A stretch of DNA of 64,000 bases. It comes from Luteimonas kalidii. Its GTDB lineage: Bacteria; Pseudomonadota; Gammaproteobacteria; Xanthomonadales; Xanthomonadaceae. The notes under the pieces are model-generated. The model did not search any database, was not told the origin of the DNA, and saw nothing but the letters and a program-made list of their open reading frames with translations. The position numbers and the translations under genes are program-made. Below, piece by piece: positions 1 through 23,923 of this stretch. Location: positions 633,020 through 697,019 of the forward strand of contig NZ_JARXRO010000014.1 in NCBI RefSeq assembly GCF_029887935.1, read 5' to 3'. Every line of letters starts with the position of its first letter. The stretch's first letter is position 1.

Positions 1-2
1 TG

Positions 3-374
3 GTGTTCAACAAGCTCAATGCATTCTTCGGCCAGTGCATCATCGGCCGCGGGGCGGATTTCGGCCCCTGCTTCGTGCTGATCCACAGCCAGGGCGTGGT
101 GATCAACGGCAGCGTGCGCGGCGGCGCCCATGTCTACATCGAGCACCAGGTGACGATCGGCGCGGAGAAGTACGTCTCGCCGCGGATCGGCGACCACGTG
201 TTCATCGGCGCGGGCGCCAAGATCGTGGGCGCGGTGACGCTCGGCGACCACAGCCGGGTCGGCGCCAACGCCGTGGTGGTGCACGACGTGCCGGCGGGGG
301 CGACGGTCGGCGGCATTCCCGCGCGCGTGCTGCGCCAGCGCAGCCCAGGCGAGGACGACGACGCCGGCCGCTGA
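3..374 (+). CDS. hexapeptide-repeat acyltransferase, serine acetyltransferase-like (5' part off window)
   Basis: The visible 123 residues show imperfect hexapeptide repeats (IGAEKY, IGDHVF, IGAGAK, IVGAVT, LGDHSR, VGANAVV) ending in the PAGATVGGIPARVL signature of left-handed beta-helix acetyltransferases of the CysE/NodL type. Such enzymes move an acetyl group from acetyl-CoA to serine or a sugar hydroxyl. The first codon in view is GTG with no ribosome-binding site visible, and the family normally has an N-terminal helical part, so the gene almost certainly starts before the window. It heads a run of same-strand glycosyltransferase genes, which suggests acetyl decoration of a polysaccharide or its precursor; that role is inference. 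Confidence 0.8.
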   Translation: MFNKLNAFFGQCIIGRGADFGPCFVLIHSQGVVINGSVRGGAHVYIEHQVTIGAEKYVSPRIGDHVFIGAGAKIVGAVTLGDHSRVGANAVVVHDVPAGATVGGIPARVLRQRSPGEDDDAGR

Positions 375-599
375 ACGGTGCGCAGGCGCCCCTTCCGGGC
401 GTCGTCGCGGCACGGGCATGCGCTGCGTCTGCACGGCGAGCTGTCCGGTTCGCCGGCGCAAACCCGTACTTCGAGGCATGCGGCCGCATGGGGGGGCCGT
501 GCGGGCCAGCGAGGCGGCGCCCGGCCGCACCGCCCGGCCGTCGCCCCACGCCGGGCGGCGGCGCGTCGCCGCGACGCCCCCGCGCACACGATGGAACGC

Positions 600-1796
600 A
601 TGAAGATCCTGGCGCTGACCAATCTGTATCCGAACCCGCTGCAGCCGCATCGCGCCGCGTTCAACCGCCACCGTTTCCGCTTCCTGGCCGAACACCACGC
701 GTTGCGCCTGATCGCGCCCGTGGCCTGGCGCGACGAATGGGCGCTGCGCCGTTCGGCGGCCCGCATTCCGTCCGATCGGCGCACCACGAACGACGGCATT
801 CCGGTCGAACATCCACGCTACTGGTACACGCCGGGCATGTTGCGCAGCCAGTACGGACGCTTCTTCGAGGCCTCGGTGCGCGGCGCGTTCGATCGCGCCG
901 TGCGCGAGTTCGCGCCCGACATCGTGCTGGCCACCTGGGCCTACCCCGACGGCTGGGCCGCGGTCAGGCTCGCCCGCCGCCACGGCCTGCCGGTGGCGGT
1001 ACTGGTGCACGGCAGCGACGTGCGGCGCATGGACGAATTCGCGGCGCGACGCACAGGCACGCGCGACGCATTGCGCGGGGCCGACGGTGTGATCGCGGTC
1101 TCGGCCGACCTGGCCGCGCGCGTGGTCGCGCTGGGCGCGGCCCCCGACCGCGTCGCCACCGTCCTCGACGGCGTCGACCGCACCCTGTTCCGCACCGGCG
1201 ACCGCTCCGCGGCCAGGCAGCGCCTCGGGCTCGGCGACGACCGGCGCCACCTGCTGTACATCGGCAACCTGCTGCCGGTGAAGGGTGTGGACGTGCTGCT
1301 GGAGGCCTGCCGGGCCCTGGACGCGCAGCGGCCGGACTGGTGCCTGCACCTGGTCGGCGATGGCGCGGAACGTGCGCGCCTGGAAGCGCAGGCGCAGGCG
1401 CTGGGTATCGCCGGCAAGGTCGTGTTCCACGGTGCCCGCCCGCATGCGGACCTGCCCGACTGGCTGCGCGCGGCCGACCTGTTCGTGCTGCCGAGCCGGT
1501 CGGAAGGCATTCCGAACGTGCTGCTCGAGGCCTCCGCCTGCGGCACGCCCTATGTCGCCAGCCGGGTCGGCGGGATTCCCGAGATCGCGTCGCTCGGCGC
1601 CGGCGTGCTGGTCCCGCCCGAACAGCCGCAGGCGCTGGCCGAAGCGATCGGCCACGCGCTGGAGGCACCGCCCGCGCAGCCTGCGGACGGTCCGCGCGAT
1701 CGGCGCGAAGCCGTGTCGGAGATCGCACGGTTCCTCGCCCGCACCGCCGCGCGCACGCGCGAACCGGCGCCGCTGTCCCGATCGGCGGCCGTCTGA
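600..1796 (+). CDS. group 4 family glycosyltransferase
   Basis: A 398-aa GT-B-fold glycosyltransferase. The N-terminus MKILALTNLYPNP is the usual first beta strand of GT4 enzymes. The C-terminal half carries LLYIGNLLPVKG and the E-x7-E region SEGIPNVLLEASACGTP, then VASRVGGIPEI, which bind the nucleotide-sugar donor. I start at the ATG at 600, which has a GGAA upstream; an in-frame ATG at 591 is possible. The reading frame stays open back to 378, but that part is low-complexity and not family-like. It is expected to act in the cytoplasm on a lipid-linked oligosaccharide. The acceptor and donor sugars cannot be told. It lies between the acyltransferase and a second glycosyltransferase in one operon. 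Confidence 0.88.
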   Translation: MKILALTNLYPNPLQPHRAAFNRHRFRFLAEHHALRLIAPVAWRDEWALRRSAARIPSDRRTTNDGIPVEHPRYWYTPGMLRSQYGRFFEASVRGAFDRAVREFAPDIVLATWAYPDGWAAVRLARRHGLPVAVLVHGSDVRRMDEFAARRTGTRDALRGADGVIAVSADLAARVVALGAAPDRVATVLDGVDRTLFRTGDRSAARQRLGLGDDRRHLLYIGNLLPVKGVDVLLEACRALDAQRPDWCLHLVGDGAERARLEAQAQALGIAGKVVFHGARPHADLPDWLRAADLFVLPSRSEGIPNVLLEASACGTPYVASRVGGIPEIASLGAGVLVPPEQPQALAEAIGHALEAPPAQPADGPRDRREAVSEIARFLARTAARTREPAPLSRSAAV

Positions 1797-1866
1797 CGTT
1801 CTCTTATCCCAAGATCCCTGCAGCGCGGCTCCACCGGCGGCGCGCCATCCGCGAGCACAGACCTCC

Positions 1867-3165
1867 ATGCCAGACACCAGCGGCCAACCGCGCCTGAAGA
1901 TCCTGTTCCTGCACAAGCAGATCCTGTTCCCGCGCGATACCGGCGGCAAGATCCGCGTGCTGAACCTGCTCAGGCACCTCGCGCAGTGGCACGACGTGAC
2001 CTACGTGTGCAACCTGCGCCAGGGCGAAGACGCGCTGCTGCCGCAGATGGAGGCGCTCGGGCTGAAGGTCGAGTCGGTGCCGGGGGAAGCCTCGCCGCAC
2101 GGCAGCGCCCGTTTCCTCGCCAGCGCGGTGGCCAACCTCGCGTCCTCGCGGCCCTACGCGATCGACCGCAACTACGATCCCGCGCTGCGTCGCCGGATCG
2201 AAACGCTCGTCGCGCGCGAGCGCTTCGACCTGGTGATCTGCGACACCGTGCAGATGGCGCGCCACACCATCGGCCTGGACCTGCCGCCGACCATCCTGTT
2301 CCAGCACAACGTCGAGGCGCAGATCCTGCAGCGCCACGCCGAGGTCAGCCGCGGCACGGCGATGCGCGCCTACATGTTCAACCAGTACCGGCGCATGGCG
2401 GCGTTCGAGGGCGGCTGCGGCCGGCACTTCAACCACGTGATCGCGGTCAGCCGGCAGGATGCGGAGATCTTCCGCGACCGCTACGGCTGGCAGCACGTGG
2501 ACGCGATCGACACCGCGGTGGACACCGAGTTCTTCCAGCCCGATCCCGCGCGCGAGCACGAAGGCCAGGTGATGTTCCTGGGCTCGATGGACTGGCTGCC
2601 CAACCAGGACGGCATGCGCTGGTTCTGCGACGAGGTCTGGCCGCGGGTGATCGCCCGGCGCCCGGACGCGCGCTTCCGCATCGTCGGGCGCAATCCGCCG
2701 CCCGCGATCCAGGCGCTGGCGCAGCGCCCGGGCATCGAGGTGACCGGTTCGGTGCCCGACGTGCGTCCGCACCTCGCCGACGCGGCCGTGGTGGTGGTGC
2801 CGCTGCTGGTCGGCGGCGGCACGCGGCTGAAGATCTACGAGGCGATGGCGATGGCGCGCGCCACCGTCAGCACCACGATCGGCGCCGAGGGGCTGCCGGT
2901 CGAGCCCGGCACCCACTTCCTGCAGGCCGACGCGCCCGAACGCTTCGCCGACGACGTGCTGCGCCTGCTCGACGACGCCGCGCTGCGCCACCGGATCGGC
3001 AACGCCGCCGACGCGTTCGTGCGTGCGCACTATTCCAGCGAGACCATCGCCCGCCAGTTCGAGGCGATCTGCCTCGACGTCGCCGCCCGCGCGCCGGACC
3101 ACGCGGCCGCGCGGCCATCGCGCCCCGGCGCCTTCATTTCCACAAGCGAGCCATTGAAACCATGA
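1867..3165 (+). CDS. glycosyltransferase, Stp1 type (PEP-CTERM/EpsH1-associated sugar transferase family)
   Basis: A 432-aa GT-B glycosyltransferase. The start LKILFLHKQILFPRDTGGKIRVLNLLRHLA and the middle VMFLGSMDWLPNQDG with the late PLLVGGGTRLKIYEAMAMARA are the pattern I know from the sugar transferases that accompany EpsH/exosortase-A polysaccharide loci (TIGR03087-like). The ATG at 1867 is chosen because the family N-terminus follows at once; the frame runs open upstream through the previous gene as a shadow. Its stop overlaps the start of the next gene by four bases (ATGA), so the two are probably translationally coupled. The family call matters because the two hydrolases across the repeat array are also exosortase-A types. 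Confidence 0.87.
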   Translation: MPDTSGQPRLKILFLHKQILFPRDTGGKIRVLNLLRHLAQWHDVTYVCNLRQGEDALLPQMEALGLKVESVPGEASPHGSARFLASAVANLASSRPYAIDRNYDPALRRRIETLVARERFDLVICDTVQMARHTIGLDLPPTILFQHNVEAQILQRHAEVSRGTAMRAYMFNQYRRMAAFEGGCGRHFNHVIAVSRQDAEIFRDRYGWQHVDAIDTAVDTEFFQPDPAREHEGQVMFLGSMDWLPNQDGMRWFCDEVWPRVIARRPDARFRIVGRNPPPAIQALAQRPGIEVTGSVPDVRPHLADAAVVVVPLLVGGGTRLKIYEAMAMARATVSTTIGAEGLPVEPGTHFLQADAPERFADDVLRLLDDAALRHRIGNAADAFVRAHYSSETIARQFEAICLDVAARAPDHAAARPSRPGAFISTSEPLKP

Positions 3166-4490
3166 GCAATGTTGCGGTATTCGGCCTGGGCTACGTCGGT
3201 TGCGTGACCGGCGCCTGCCTGGCGAAGGACGGGCACACCGTCATCGGCGTCGACATCGACGAGGACAAGGTGGCCGAGATCAACGCCGGCCAGGCTCCGA
3301 TCCGCGAGAACGGCCTGGACGACCTGGTCGCGGCGCAGGTCGCCGCCGGGCGCCTGCGCGCCACCACCGATACCGCAGCTGCGGTGGCCGGGTCGGACGT
3401 GGCGATGATCGCCGTCGGCACGCCGTCGATGGAGGACGGCAGCGTCACCACGCACGTGCTCGAAAGCGTGATCGCCGGCATCGGCAACGCGCTGCGCGCC
3501 GCGCCGAAGACCTACCACGTGGTGATCCGCTCCACCCTGCTGCCGGGACTGCTGGAAACGCAGATGCAGCCGATCCTCGACAAGGCCCTCGGCCCGGATT
3601 TCCCCGCCGAGGTGGTCCTGTGCAACAACCCGGAGTTCCTGCGCGAGGGCTCCGCGCTCAAGGACTACTACCACCCGCCGTACGTGCTGGTGGGCACGGA
3701 CGACGAGGCCCAGGCGCAGCCGGTGCTCGACCTGTACGCCGCGGTGGACGCGAAGAAGTTCGTCACCGACTCGCGCACCGCGGCGCTGGTGAAGTACGCC
3801 TGCAACAACTTCCACGCGGTCAAGGTCACCTTCGCCAACGAGATCGGCGCGGTCGCCAAGGCGATGGGCGCCGACGGCCATGCGGTGATGAAGCTGGTCT
3901 GCGAGGACACCAAGCTCAACATCTCGCCGGCCTACATGCGCCCGGGCTTCGCCTTCGGCGGCTCGTGCCTGCCCAAGGACCTGCGTGCGATCAGCCGCTT
4001 CGCCGAGCACGAGGCGCTGCGCCTGAACATGCTGTCCTCGGTGATGGCCTCCAACGAGAGCCAGCTCAAGCGCGCGCTGAAGCTGGTGCGCGACACCGGG
4101 CGCAAGCAGATCGGCCTGGTCGGCCTGAGCTTCAAGAACGGCACCGACGACCTGCGCGAGAGCCCGATGGTGGAGCTGGTGGAAACGCTCACCGGCTGGG
4201 GCCATTCGGTGAAGATCTACGATCCGAACGTGACCCTGGGCCGCCTGCGCGGTCGCAACCTGAGCTACATCGATCGCCACCTGCCGCACCTGGCGCAGAT
4301 GCTGGTGTCCGAGCCGTCCGAGGTGCTCGACCACGCCGAGGTGCTGCTGCTGTGCACCGACGTGGCCGATGCCCACGACTGGCACGCGGACGGCCGCGGA
4401 CAGGTGTTCGACCTGCGCTCCGATCTCGCGCGTCCCGTGCCTGCCAAGGCCGGTGCGGCCTCCGACGCCAGGGCCGCGCGCGCCGCCTGA
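3162..4490 (+). CDS. nucleotide-sugar 6-dehydrogenase, AlgD/GDP-mannose dehydrogenase type
   Basis: A 442-aa enzyme of the UDP-glucose/GDP-mannose dehydrogenase family, which oxidises the sugar C6 alcohol to a carboxylate with two NAD+ to give a uronic acid for polymer synthesis. The N-terminal Rossmann motif is FGLGYVGCVTGACLA. The substrate region CNNPEFLREGSALKDYYHPP and the catalytic-cysteine motif FGGSCLPKDLRA follow, then the C-terminal domain with IYDPNV. Length and the CNNPEFLREGSA block fit AlgD (about 436 aa) better than Ugd, so GDP-mannose is the likelier substrate, though this needs a tree. It is the last gene of the plus-strand polysaccharide operon, and its product suggests an acidic polymer. 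Confidence 0.9.
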   Translation: MSNVAVFGLGYVGCVTGACLAKDGHTVIGVDIDEDKVAEINAGQAPIRENGLDDLVAAQVAAGRLRATTDTAAAVAGSDVAMIAVGTPSMEDGSVTTHVLESVIAGIGNALRAAPKTYHVVIRSTLLPGLLETQMQPILDKALGPDFPAEVVLCNNPEFLREGSALKDYYHPPYVLVGTDDEAQAQPVLDLYAAVDAKKFVTDSRTAALVKYACNNFHAVKVTFANEIGAVAKAMGADGHAVMKLVCEDTKLNISPAYMRPGFAFGGSCLPKDLRAISRFAEHEALRLNMLSSVMASNESQLKRALKLVRDTGRKQIGLVGLSFKNGTDDLRESPMVELVETLTGWGHSVKIYDPNVTLGRLRGRNLSYIDRHLPHLAQMLVSEPSEVLDHAEVLLLCTDVADAHDWHADGRGQVFDLRSDLARPVPAKAGAASDARAARAA

Positions 4491-4518
4491 CCGCGGCCGC
4501 GGTCCGCGATTGCGACAC

Positions 4519-4549
4519 CGCCTCCGCTCCCGCCCGGGGAGTGGAGGCG
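4519..4549 (+). terminator. hairpin after the polysaccharide operon
   Basis: A stem of about 13 pairs (CGCCTCCGCTCCC against GGGGAGTGGAGGCG, one wobble) lies 28 bases after the dehydrogenase stop. The following T content is weak, so it may be an RNA-end stabiliser rather than a strong intrinsic terminator. Confidence 0.4.
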
Positions 4550-4686
4550 TCCGCGTTGTTCTGCCTCGAGACGTGGCGCCGCGCCCGCTTCGGGACCCGA
4601 GCCGGTACGCACAGGGGCAGGCCCGGCGATGTATGGCCCCATTCGGGGGTAAGACATCCCACCCGTCGACGCGAAGCTGCCGTCGC

Positions 4687-5110
4687 GTAGCCCGGATAAG
4701 GCCAAAGGCCGCATCCGGGGCGCGAGCGCGACACGCATGACGAACACCGATCCCCGGGTGCGCTCCGCTTACCCGGGCTAAGCGGAGGGTGCCGCCGTAG
4801 CCCGGATAAGGCCAAAGGCCGCATGCGGGGAGGATGCGTGCCGCCCATGCCGATCATCGGTTCCCCGGGTGCGCTTCGCTTACCCGGGCTACGCGAAGAT
4901 GCCGCCGTAGCCCGGATGAGGCCATCGGCCGCATCCGGGGCGCGAGTGCGACACGCATGACGAACACCGATCCCAGGGTGCGCTCCGCTTACCCGGGCTA
5001 CGCGGAGAGTGCCGTCGTAGCCCGGATAAGGCCATCGGCCGCATCCGGGGAGGATGCGCGCCGCACATGCCGATCGTCGATACCCCGGGTGCGCTTCGCT
5101 TACCCGGGCG
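4687..5110. repeat. tandem array of four 110-bp REP-like units, alternating two subtypes
   Basis: Units start with GTAGCCCGGAT at 4687, 4797, 4907 and 5017, exactly 110 bases apart; the last lacks its final part. Each unit holds two inverted repeats: CCCGGAT...ATCCGGG with GGCC-N3-GGCC inside, and CCCGGGTGCGCT(C/T)CGCTTACCCGGG. Units 1 and 3 share a middle segment (GCGAC, then ACGCATGACGAACACCGAT) while units 2 and 4 share a different one (AGGATGCG, CATGCCGATC). The array is therefore two copies of a 220-bp dimer. It fills the gap between convergent operons. No RAYT-type transposase is in the window. A lone half-unit occurs at 48429-48458. Confidence 0.93.
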
Positions 5111-5119
5111 ACGGCCGAA

Positions 5120-5991
5120 CTACTCCGGGAAGCGCGCCCGCATCCAGTCGTGCAGGTATGCGAACAACTTCTCCCGGTGCGCGCGCACGTAGAAGGTGTG
5201 GTCGCACTCGGGCCAGTACTCGCTGGCCATGTTCGGCGAATCCATCACGCTGCCGAAAGCCTCGCGCGCCTGGCGGCGATGGTTGTGGTACGAGGCCACG
5301 CCGCCGGTGTACAGCATCAGTACCTGGGTACCGCGCGCATCGAGCGCGTGCAGGCGGCCGACCGCCTCCTCCCGACGCGGGAAATCGCGCAGGTCGTCGT
5401 TGCCGACCGCGCGCGGCTCACCTTCGGACTTGCGCAGGCGCCGCCGAAGTGCCCGCCAGACCCGCGCGGGGTTGAACAGGCGCGGCAGGTAGTGCCGGAT
5501 GCGGTGTCCGCGGGTGGCATAGCCGACGCCGTCGAGCAGCACCACGCCCGCCACGCGCGTGTCCTGCGGCGCGAGGTTGAACGCATCGTCTGCGCCAGAG
5601 CACACGCCACCGAGCACGAAGCGCGCGACACCGGTTTCGCGGGTCACGGCGTCCATCGCGGCGCCGATCTCGTCGCGTTTGCGGCTGTCGCTGATGCGCG
5701 TGGACAGCGGGCTGTCGCCGAGCCCGGACTGGTCGAAGCGCAGCACCACGTAGCCCTCGGCCGCCAGCCGGCGCGCCAGCTGCACGTACAGCCGGAACGG
5801 GCCCATGCGGTGCACCAGGCCTGCGTTGAGCAGCACCACGGCCGTGCGCCGCGGCGCCCGGCCCGCGGGGACGCTCAGCACGCCCACGAGTCCGTCGCCG
5901 AAGCCCAGGACGCGTTCGTCCAAGGGCGTCGCCGGTGCGGGAGGCGCCTGCACGTCGGCCGGTGTCGCGGCGCGCACGGCGCCCTGGATGC

Positions 5992-5995
<4 letters not shown>
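5120..5995 (-). CDS. alpha/beta hydrolase, exosortase-A-associated hydrolase 1 type
   Basis: A 291-aa alpha/beta-hydrolase. VVLRFDQSGLGDS is the strand and turn before the nucleophile, and VLGGVCSGADDA is the nucleophile elbow, placing cysteine (C132) where serine is usual. A DHTF near residue 271 offers the histidine. The overall pattern, including VVLLDGVGY and HYLPRLFNPARVWRAL, matches what I recall of hydrolase 1 of exosortase-A loci (TIGR03100-like). Its ATG overlaps the TGA of the NRPS gene (ATGA), so it is the last, translationally coupled gene of the assembly-line operon. A thioesterase or acyl-transfer role on the NRPS product is inferred. The C-terminus ends ten bases from the repeat array. 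Confidence 0.85.
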
Positions 5996-20819
<14,824 letters not shown>

Positions 20820-20909
20820 GCCAGCGCACCCCGCCCGGCTTCATGCCGGCTCTGGGGCTGGAAACGCATTGCGCACGGTGCGGCGGCCAGTCCGGGGCCG
20901 CCGGGCGAC

Positions 20910-21695
20910 TCAGTCCGCGCCGCCCGGATGCGGCCGATACAGCGTGTCGGGCGCCGCTTCCGGCGGCGCCGCCATCGCCATCACCCAGGGCTCGTCGCAC
21001 GCCAGGGAATGGAGCCGGACCGGGCGCCCCTGCCACCGGCCTCCCGGCAGGGGCAGCGTGGCATCCGGAGGGGCCTCGAACACGTCCATTTCCAGTTCCA
21101 GCCCGATCCCTGCCGCCTTGAGCAGCGCCTCCTTGCGCACCCACAGTTCCAGCAACGCGTGTCCCCGCAGCGCGGGCGGGAGTGCGGCCAGGGCCTGGCG
21201 CTCGCGCGGATGCGCGACGCGTTCCTCGAGCTCGGCCATGTCCAGCGCCCTCACGGCCGGCTCCAGGTCGATGCCGACCGGTCCGATCGCGCTCACCGCG
21301 ATCGCCACCCGGTCGCCGGCATGGCTCAGGCTCGTGTACAGACGGTCGTCCGGGAGCCGCGGGCAGCCTTTGCCATCACGGAACAGACCGACCGCGTCCG
21401 GCGTGCAGTCCAGCGCCTGCGCCAGCACCAGGCGATGCAGCGCGTAGGCAAGTCGCAGGGCATCGCGTTGCGCGGGGAGCCGCTGGCGGCCGGCGCGCGC
21501 CGCGGCTTCCGGGCCGATCAATGCATCGGCCCCGTCGAGGTGCTGCCGCCAGGGAGCGAGGTCGAACACGGCGACCGCCACGCCCGACGCGACCGCCGCG
21601 CGCGTGGCATCCGCATCGGGGAGCGCGCGCGCAAACGCCTGCGCGAACCCGTGCCGCGCCGGCGCGTCCGGCTCCACTGCGTCAGGCGATCCCAT
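20910..21695 (-). CDS. Sfp-type 4'-phosphopantetheinyl transferase
   Basis: A 261-aa member of the Sfp/HetI group, which moves phosphopantetheine from CoA onto the conserved serine of carrier domains. Signature blocks are GKGCPRL, TSLSHAGD, GIDLEP (metal-binding Asp) and LWVRKEALLKAAG (the WxxKEAxxK motif). The ATG at 21695 (MGSPDAVEP) is preferred; an open frame continues upstream but is rich in Cys and Arg and not family-like. It ends 90 bases before the megasynthase start on the same strand, so it probably lies in the same transcript. Its natural job would be to activate the four carrier domains of the two synthases. Confidence 0.9.
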   Translation of the reverse strand: MGSPDAVEPDAPARHGFAQAFARALPDADATRAAVASGVAVAVFDLAPWRQHLDGADALIGPEAAARAGRQRLPAQRDALRLAYALHRLVLAQALDCTPDAVGLFRDGKGCPRLPDDRLYTSLSHAGDRVAIAVSAIGPVGIDLEPAVRALDMAELEERVAHPRERQALAALPPALRGHALLELWVRKEALLKAAGIGLELEMDVFEAPPDATLPLPGGRWQGRPVRLHSLACDEPWVMAMAAPPEAAPDTLYRPHPGGAD

Positions 21696-21981
21696 GGCGC
21701 AGCATCCTCGCAGCCCGCACCCGCACGCGCAATCGAACGGCGCCATCGCGAGCGCGGCCGATGCCGTCCGACGGGCGCGAGCCACGCACCGCGCGACCGT
21801 GCGAGCAGGTGGACGTGTGGGCGGATGGCGTGCGTGCATGCGCCCGATGTTGCAAACGATCGCGACGTTCGCCGCCGTCGCGCTGGGAAGGTGCTGCCTT
21901 CGCGGCGTCGGGATGCGCCTCCATCAACAATTACCCCAGGCGCCGGCCCGCTCTGGCGCCGGCCCGCGCTCGTCACGGACG

Positions 21982-23643
21982 CTAGCGCTCGGCTTCGAAC
22001 CGGCGTCCCACCCATTCCTGCCAGGCGCGCCAGAGCACGGTCACCGCGGGCGCCACGCGGACCTGGTTGCGATGCGCGGCGGCCGGTCGCGCCACCGGCG
22101 CCACCGTGTTCGACGCATCCAGGCCAGCCATGGCATCCGCCGACCCGTCCGCCACCGGCATCGCCCGGGCGGCCCCTGCGCCGCGCATCCGGGCGCCGGA
22201 CCCGGCCAACGTGCCCGGCTGCAAGGGTGCGGCGCCATTGCGACGCAGGCGCTGGCCACCGCCTGCACTTGCGCTTTCCAGCGCACCGATGTCGATCCGG
22301 GCCCCCGGGACGCGCGCCACCTGGGCGCCGATCGCGAGCTTCGTACGCAGTGGCGGGTCGAACTGCGGCAGCGACAGCGGCGAGGGGAACGGGAATGCGG
22401 GCGGAGACGGCGGCTGCGGATTGCCCGACGACACCAGCGCACTGGTCGCGACAGGCCGCAACTGCCGCTGGGAGACGCTGGCGAACCCGGGATCGGCGCC
22501 GCGCAGGGTGCCGCTCCACTCCGCAGGCACCAGCGACGCGGACGTCTGCACCCAGTTGTTCGACCCGGCGACCTTGCGCCCGCTGCTCCAGGGCTCCCGG
22601 CTGGCCGGGCCGCATACCGGCGTCTCGACCTCCGAGGCCGCGTGCACGCGCAGGACGTCCGGCGCCGCGTTCGAACCGGTCTGGAACAGCACGTTGTTGT
22701 GCATCTCGAGCGACTCGAGCCCCAGTTGCACGAGCAGCGCATTCGCCGCGCCGGCGCGGTCGATCACGATGGTGTTGTTCACCATCCGCAGCCGCCCCTG
22801 GCTGCGGCCGTTGAGGTCGCCGCCGGCACGGATCGCATTGCGCCAGCTGGAGGTGTGGACGATGACATTGCCGACCAGGTCAACGTCCTCGCGTCGCAGG
22901 TCCGCGCTCCAGCCGGGCTGCTGGGTTTCGCAGTCCGGGCCGATCAGTTCGAGCTCCTGGTAGGCCGAGCCTTCGAACCAGTTGTAGTAGACCAGCGCGC
23001 GCTCGTGGCGGTTCTTGAGCAGGTTGCCGCCATTGCCGCTGTGCACGTAGTTGTAGCGCATCAGGAATACCGAACCCGGGTACGCCACCTCGTCCGACTG
23101 CATGTAGATCGGATGCCGCTGGCTGCCCGAACCCGAGTCGCGGATCTCGCTGTACTCGAGCGTGAACGAACCGGAATTGTTGTCGGCGCCGAGGATGCCG
23201 TGCGACGGGCAGTCGCGGACGATGGCGTCGCGCACGGTGACGTCGTGCGCCTCGCTGAAGATGCAGGACGACGAGCCGCCGCGCACGTCGAAGCCCTCGA
23301 ACACCACGTGGTTGGACTGCTGGAACTTGATCGTGTGGCTGCCGCCGCTCAGCACCGGCCGGGTCGCGCCCACCGCACGATTCCAGCGGAACGTGACCGG
23401 ATTGCCGGCCGCGCCGCGATCGTTGCTGCCGACCACGATGTTGCCGCTGTAGGTGGCGCCCCCATCGACCAGCACGACGTCGCCCGGCGCGAGGTCGACG
23501 GCATTGACCATCGTCGAGAGCTGGCTGTACTGGCGACCGGAGGGGCCGACGGTATAGGTCGCCGAAAACGCGGTGAGGGGCGCGATCAGGCAGGCGCCAG
23601 CCATCAGGACGCGGCAGAACGGATGCGGCAGGGTACGGGGCAT
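21982..23643 (-). CDS. secreted right-handed parallel beta-helix protein, polysaccharide-lyase-like
   Basis: A 553-aa protein with a signal peptide (about residues 1-26, RVLMAGACLIAPLTAFSA). Residues 30-400 form repeated short strands typical of parallel beta-helix proteins, for example HTIKFQQSNHVVFEGFDVRGG, HDVTVRDAIVRDC and GRLRMVNNTIVID. The opening, a YTVGPSGRQYSQLSTMVNAV stretch and LAPGDVVLVDGG, is common in PL6-like and chondroitinase-B-like lyases and in unclassified beta-helix proteins. No catalytic residues can be assigned with confidence. The C-terminal 120 residues are low-complexity and Ala/Arg-rich. It sits upstream of, and on the same strand as, the Sfp gene (286-base gap) in a polysaccharide neighbourhood. 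Trimming or modifying the exported polymer is a guess. Confidence 0.78.
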   Translation of the reverse strand: MPRTLPHPFCRVLMAGACLIAPLTAFSATYTVGPSGRQYSQLSTMVNAVDLAPGDVVLVDGGATYSGNIVVGSNDRGAAGNPVTFRWNRAVGATRPVLSGGSHTIKFQQSNHVVFEGFDVRGGSSSCIFSEAHDVTVRDAIVRDCPSHGILGADNNSGSFTLEYSEIRDSGSGSQRHPIYMQSDEVAYPGSVFLMRYNYVHSGNGGNLLKNRHERALVYYNWFEGSAYQELELIGPDCETQQPGWSADLRREDVDLVGNVIVHTSSWRNAIRAGGDLNGRSQGRLRMVNNTIVIDRAGAANALLVQLGLESLEMHNNVLFQTGSNAAPDVLRVHAASEVETPVCGPASREPWSSGRKVAGSNNWVQTSASLVPAEWSGTLRGADPGFASVSQRQLRPVATSALVSSGNPQPPSPPAFPFPSPLSLPQFDPPLRTKLAIGAQVARVPGARIDIGALESASAGGGQRLRRNGAAPLQPGTLAGSGARMRGAGAARAMPVADGSADAMAGLDASNTVAPVARPAAAHRNQVRVAPAVTVLWRAWQEWVGRRFEAER

Positions 23644-23877
23644 GCGGACACTCCGGCTGGACTGGGACCCTGCGGGGCGCCTTGCGCCCGCCGCCAGGGC
23701 CGGCGTCCATTTGGATCGATGCCCGGCGCCGGTTCCAGTCCGGGCGATGAACGCCCACGGATCTGCGAGCGTACGTCGGGTTCGCACCATGGACCTCATC
23801 GCGTTCGCGGCGTGACCGGCGCATCGCCCGGTCGCGCCCGCGCGCCGGATCGGCGGCTGCGTACCCTTCCGCACAGC

Positions 23878-23918
23878 AAAAAGGCCGATGGACTGCGTCC
23901 ATCGGCCTTTCGTTTTTT
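23878..23918 (-). terminator. intrinsic terminator behind tRNA-Arg
   Basis: A perfect 13-bp stem (AAAGGCCGATGGA / TCCATCGGCCTTT) with a five-base loop and A/T runs on both sides. On the minus strand it follows the tRNA-Arg gene with a run of T; it could also stop plus-strand transcription. Confidence 0.88.
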
Positions 23919-23923
23919 CCGCG

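Noticed and set aside
4687-5110. Possible CRISPR array
   Set aside because: The repeats are 110 bp, contain their own hairpins and have no spacers of equal length and no cas genes nearby.
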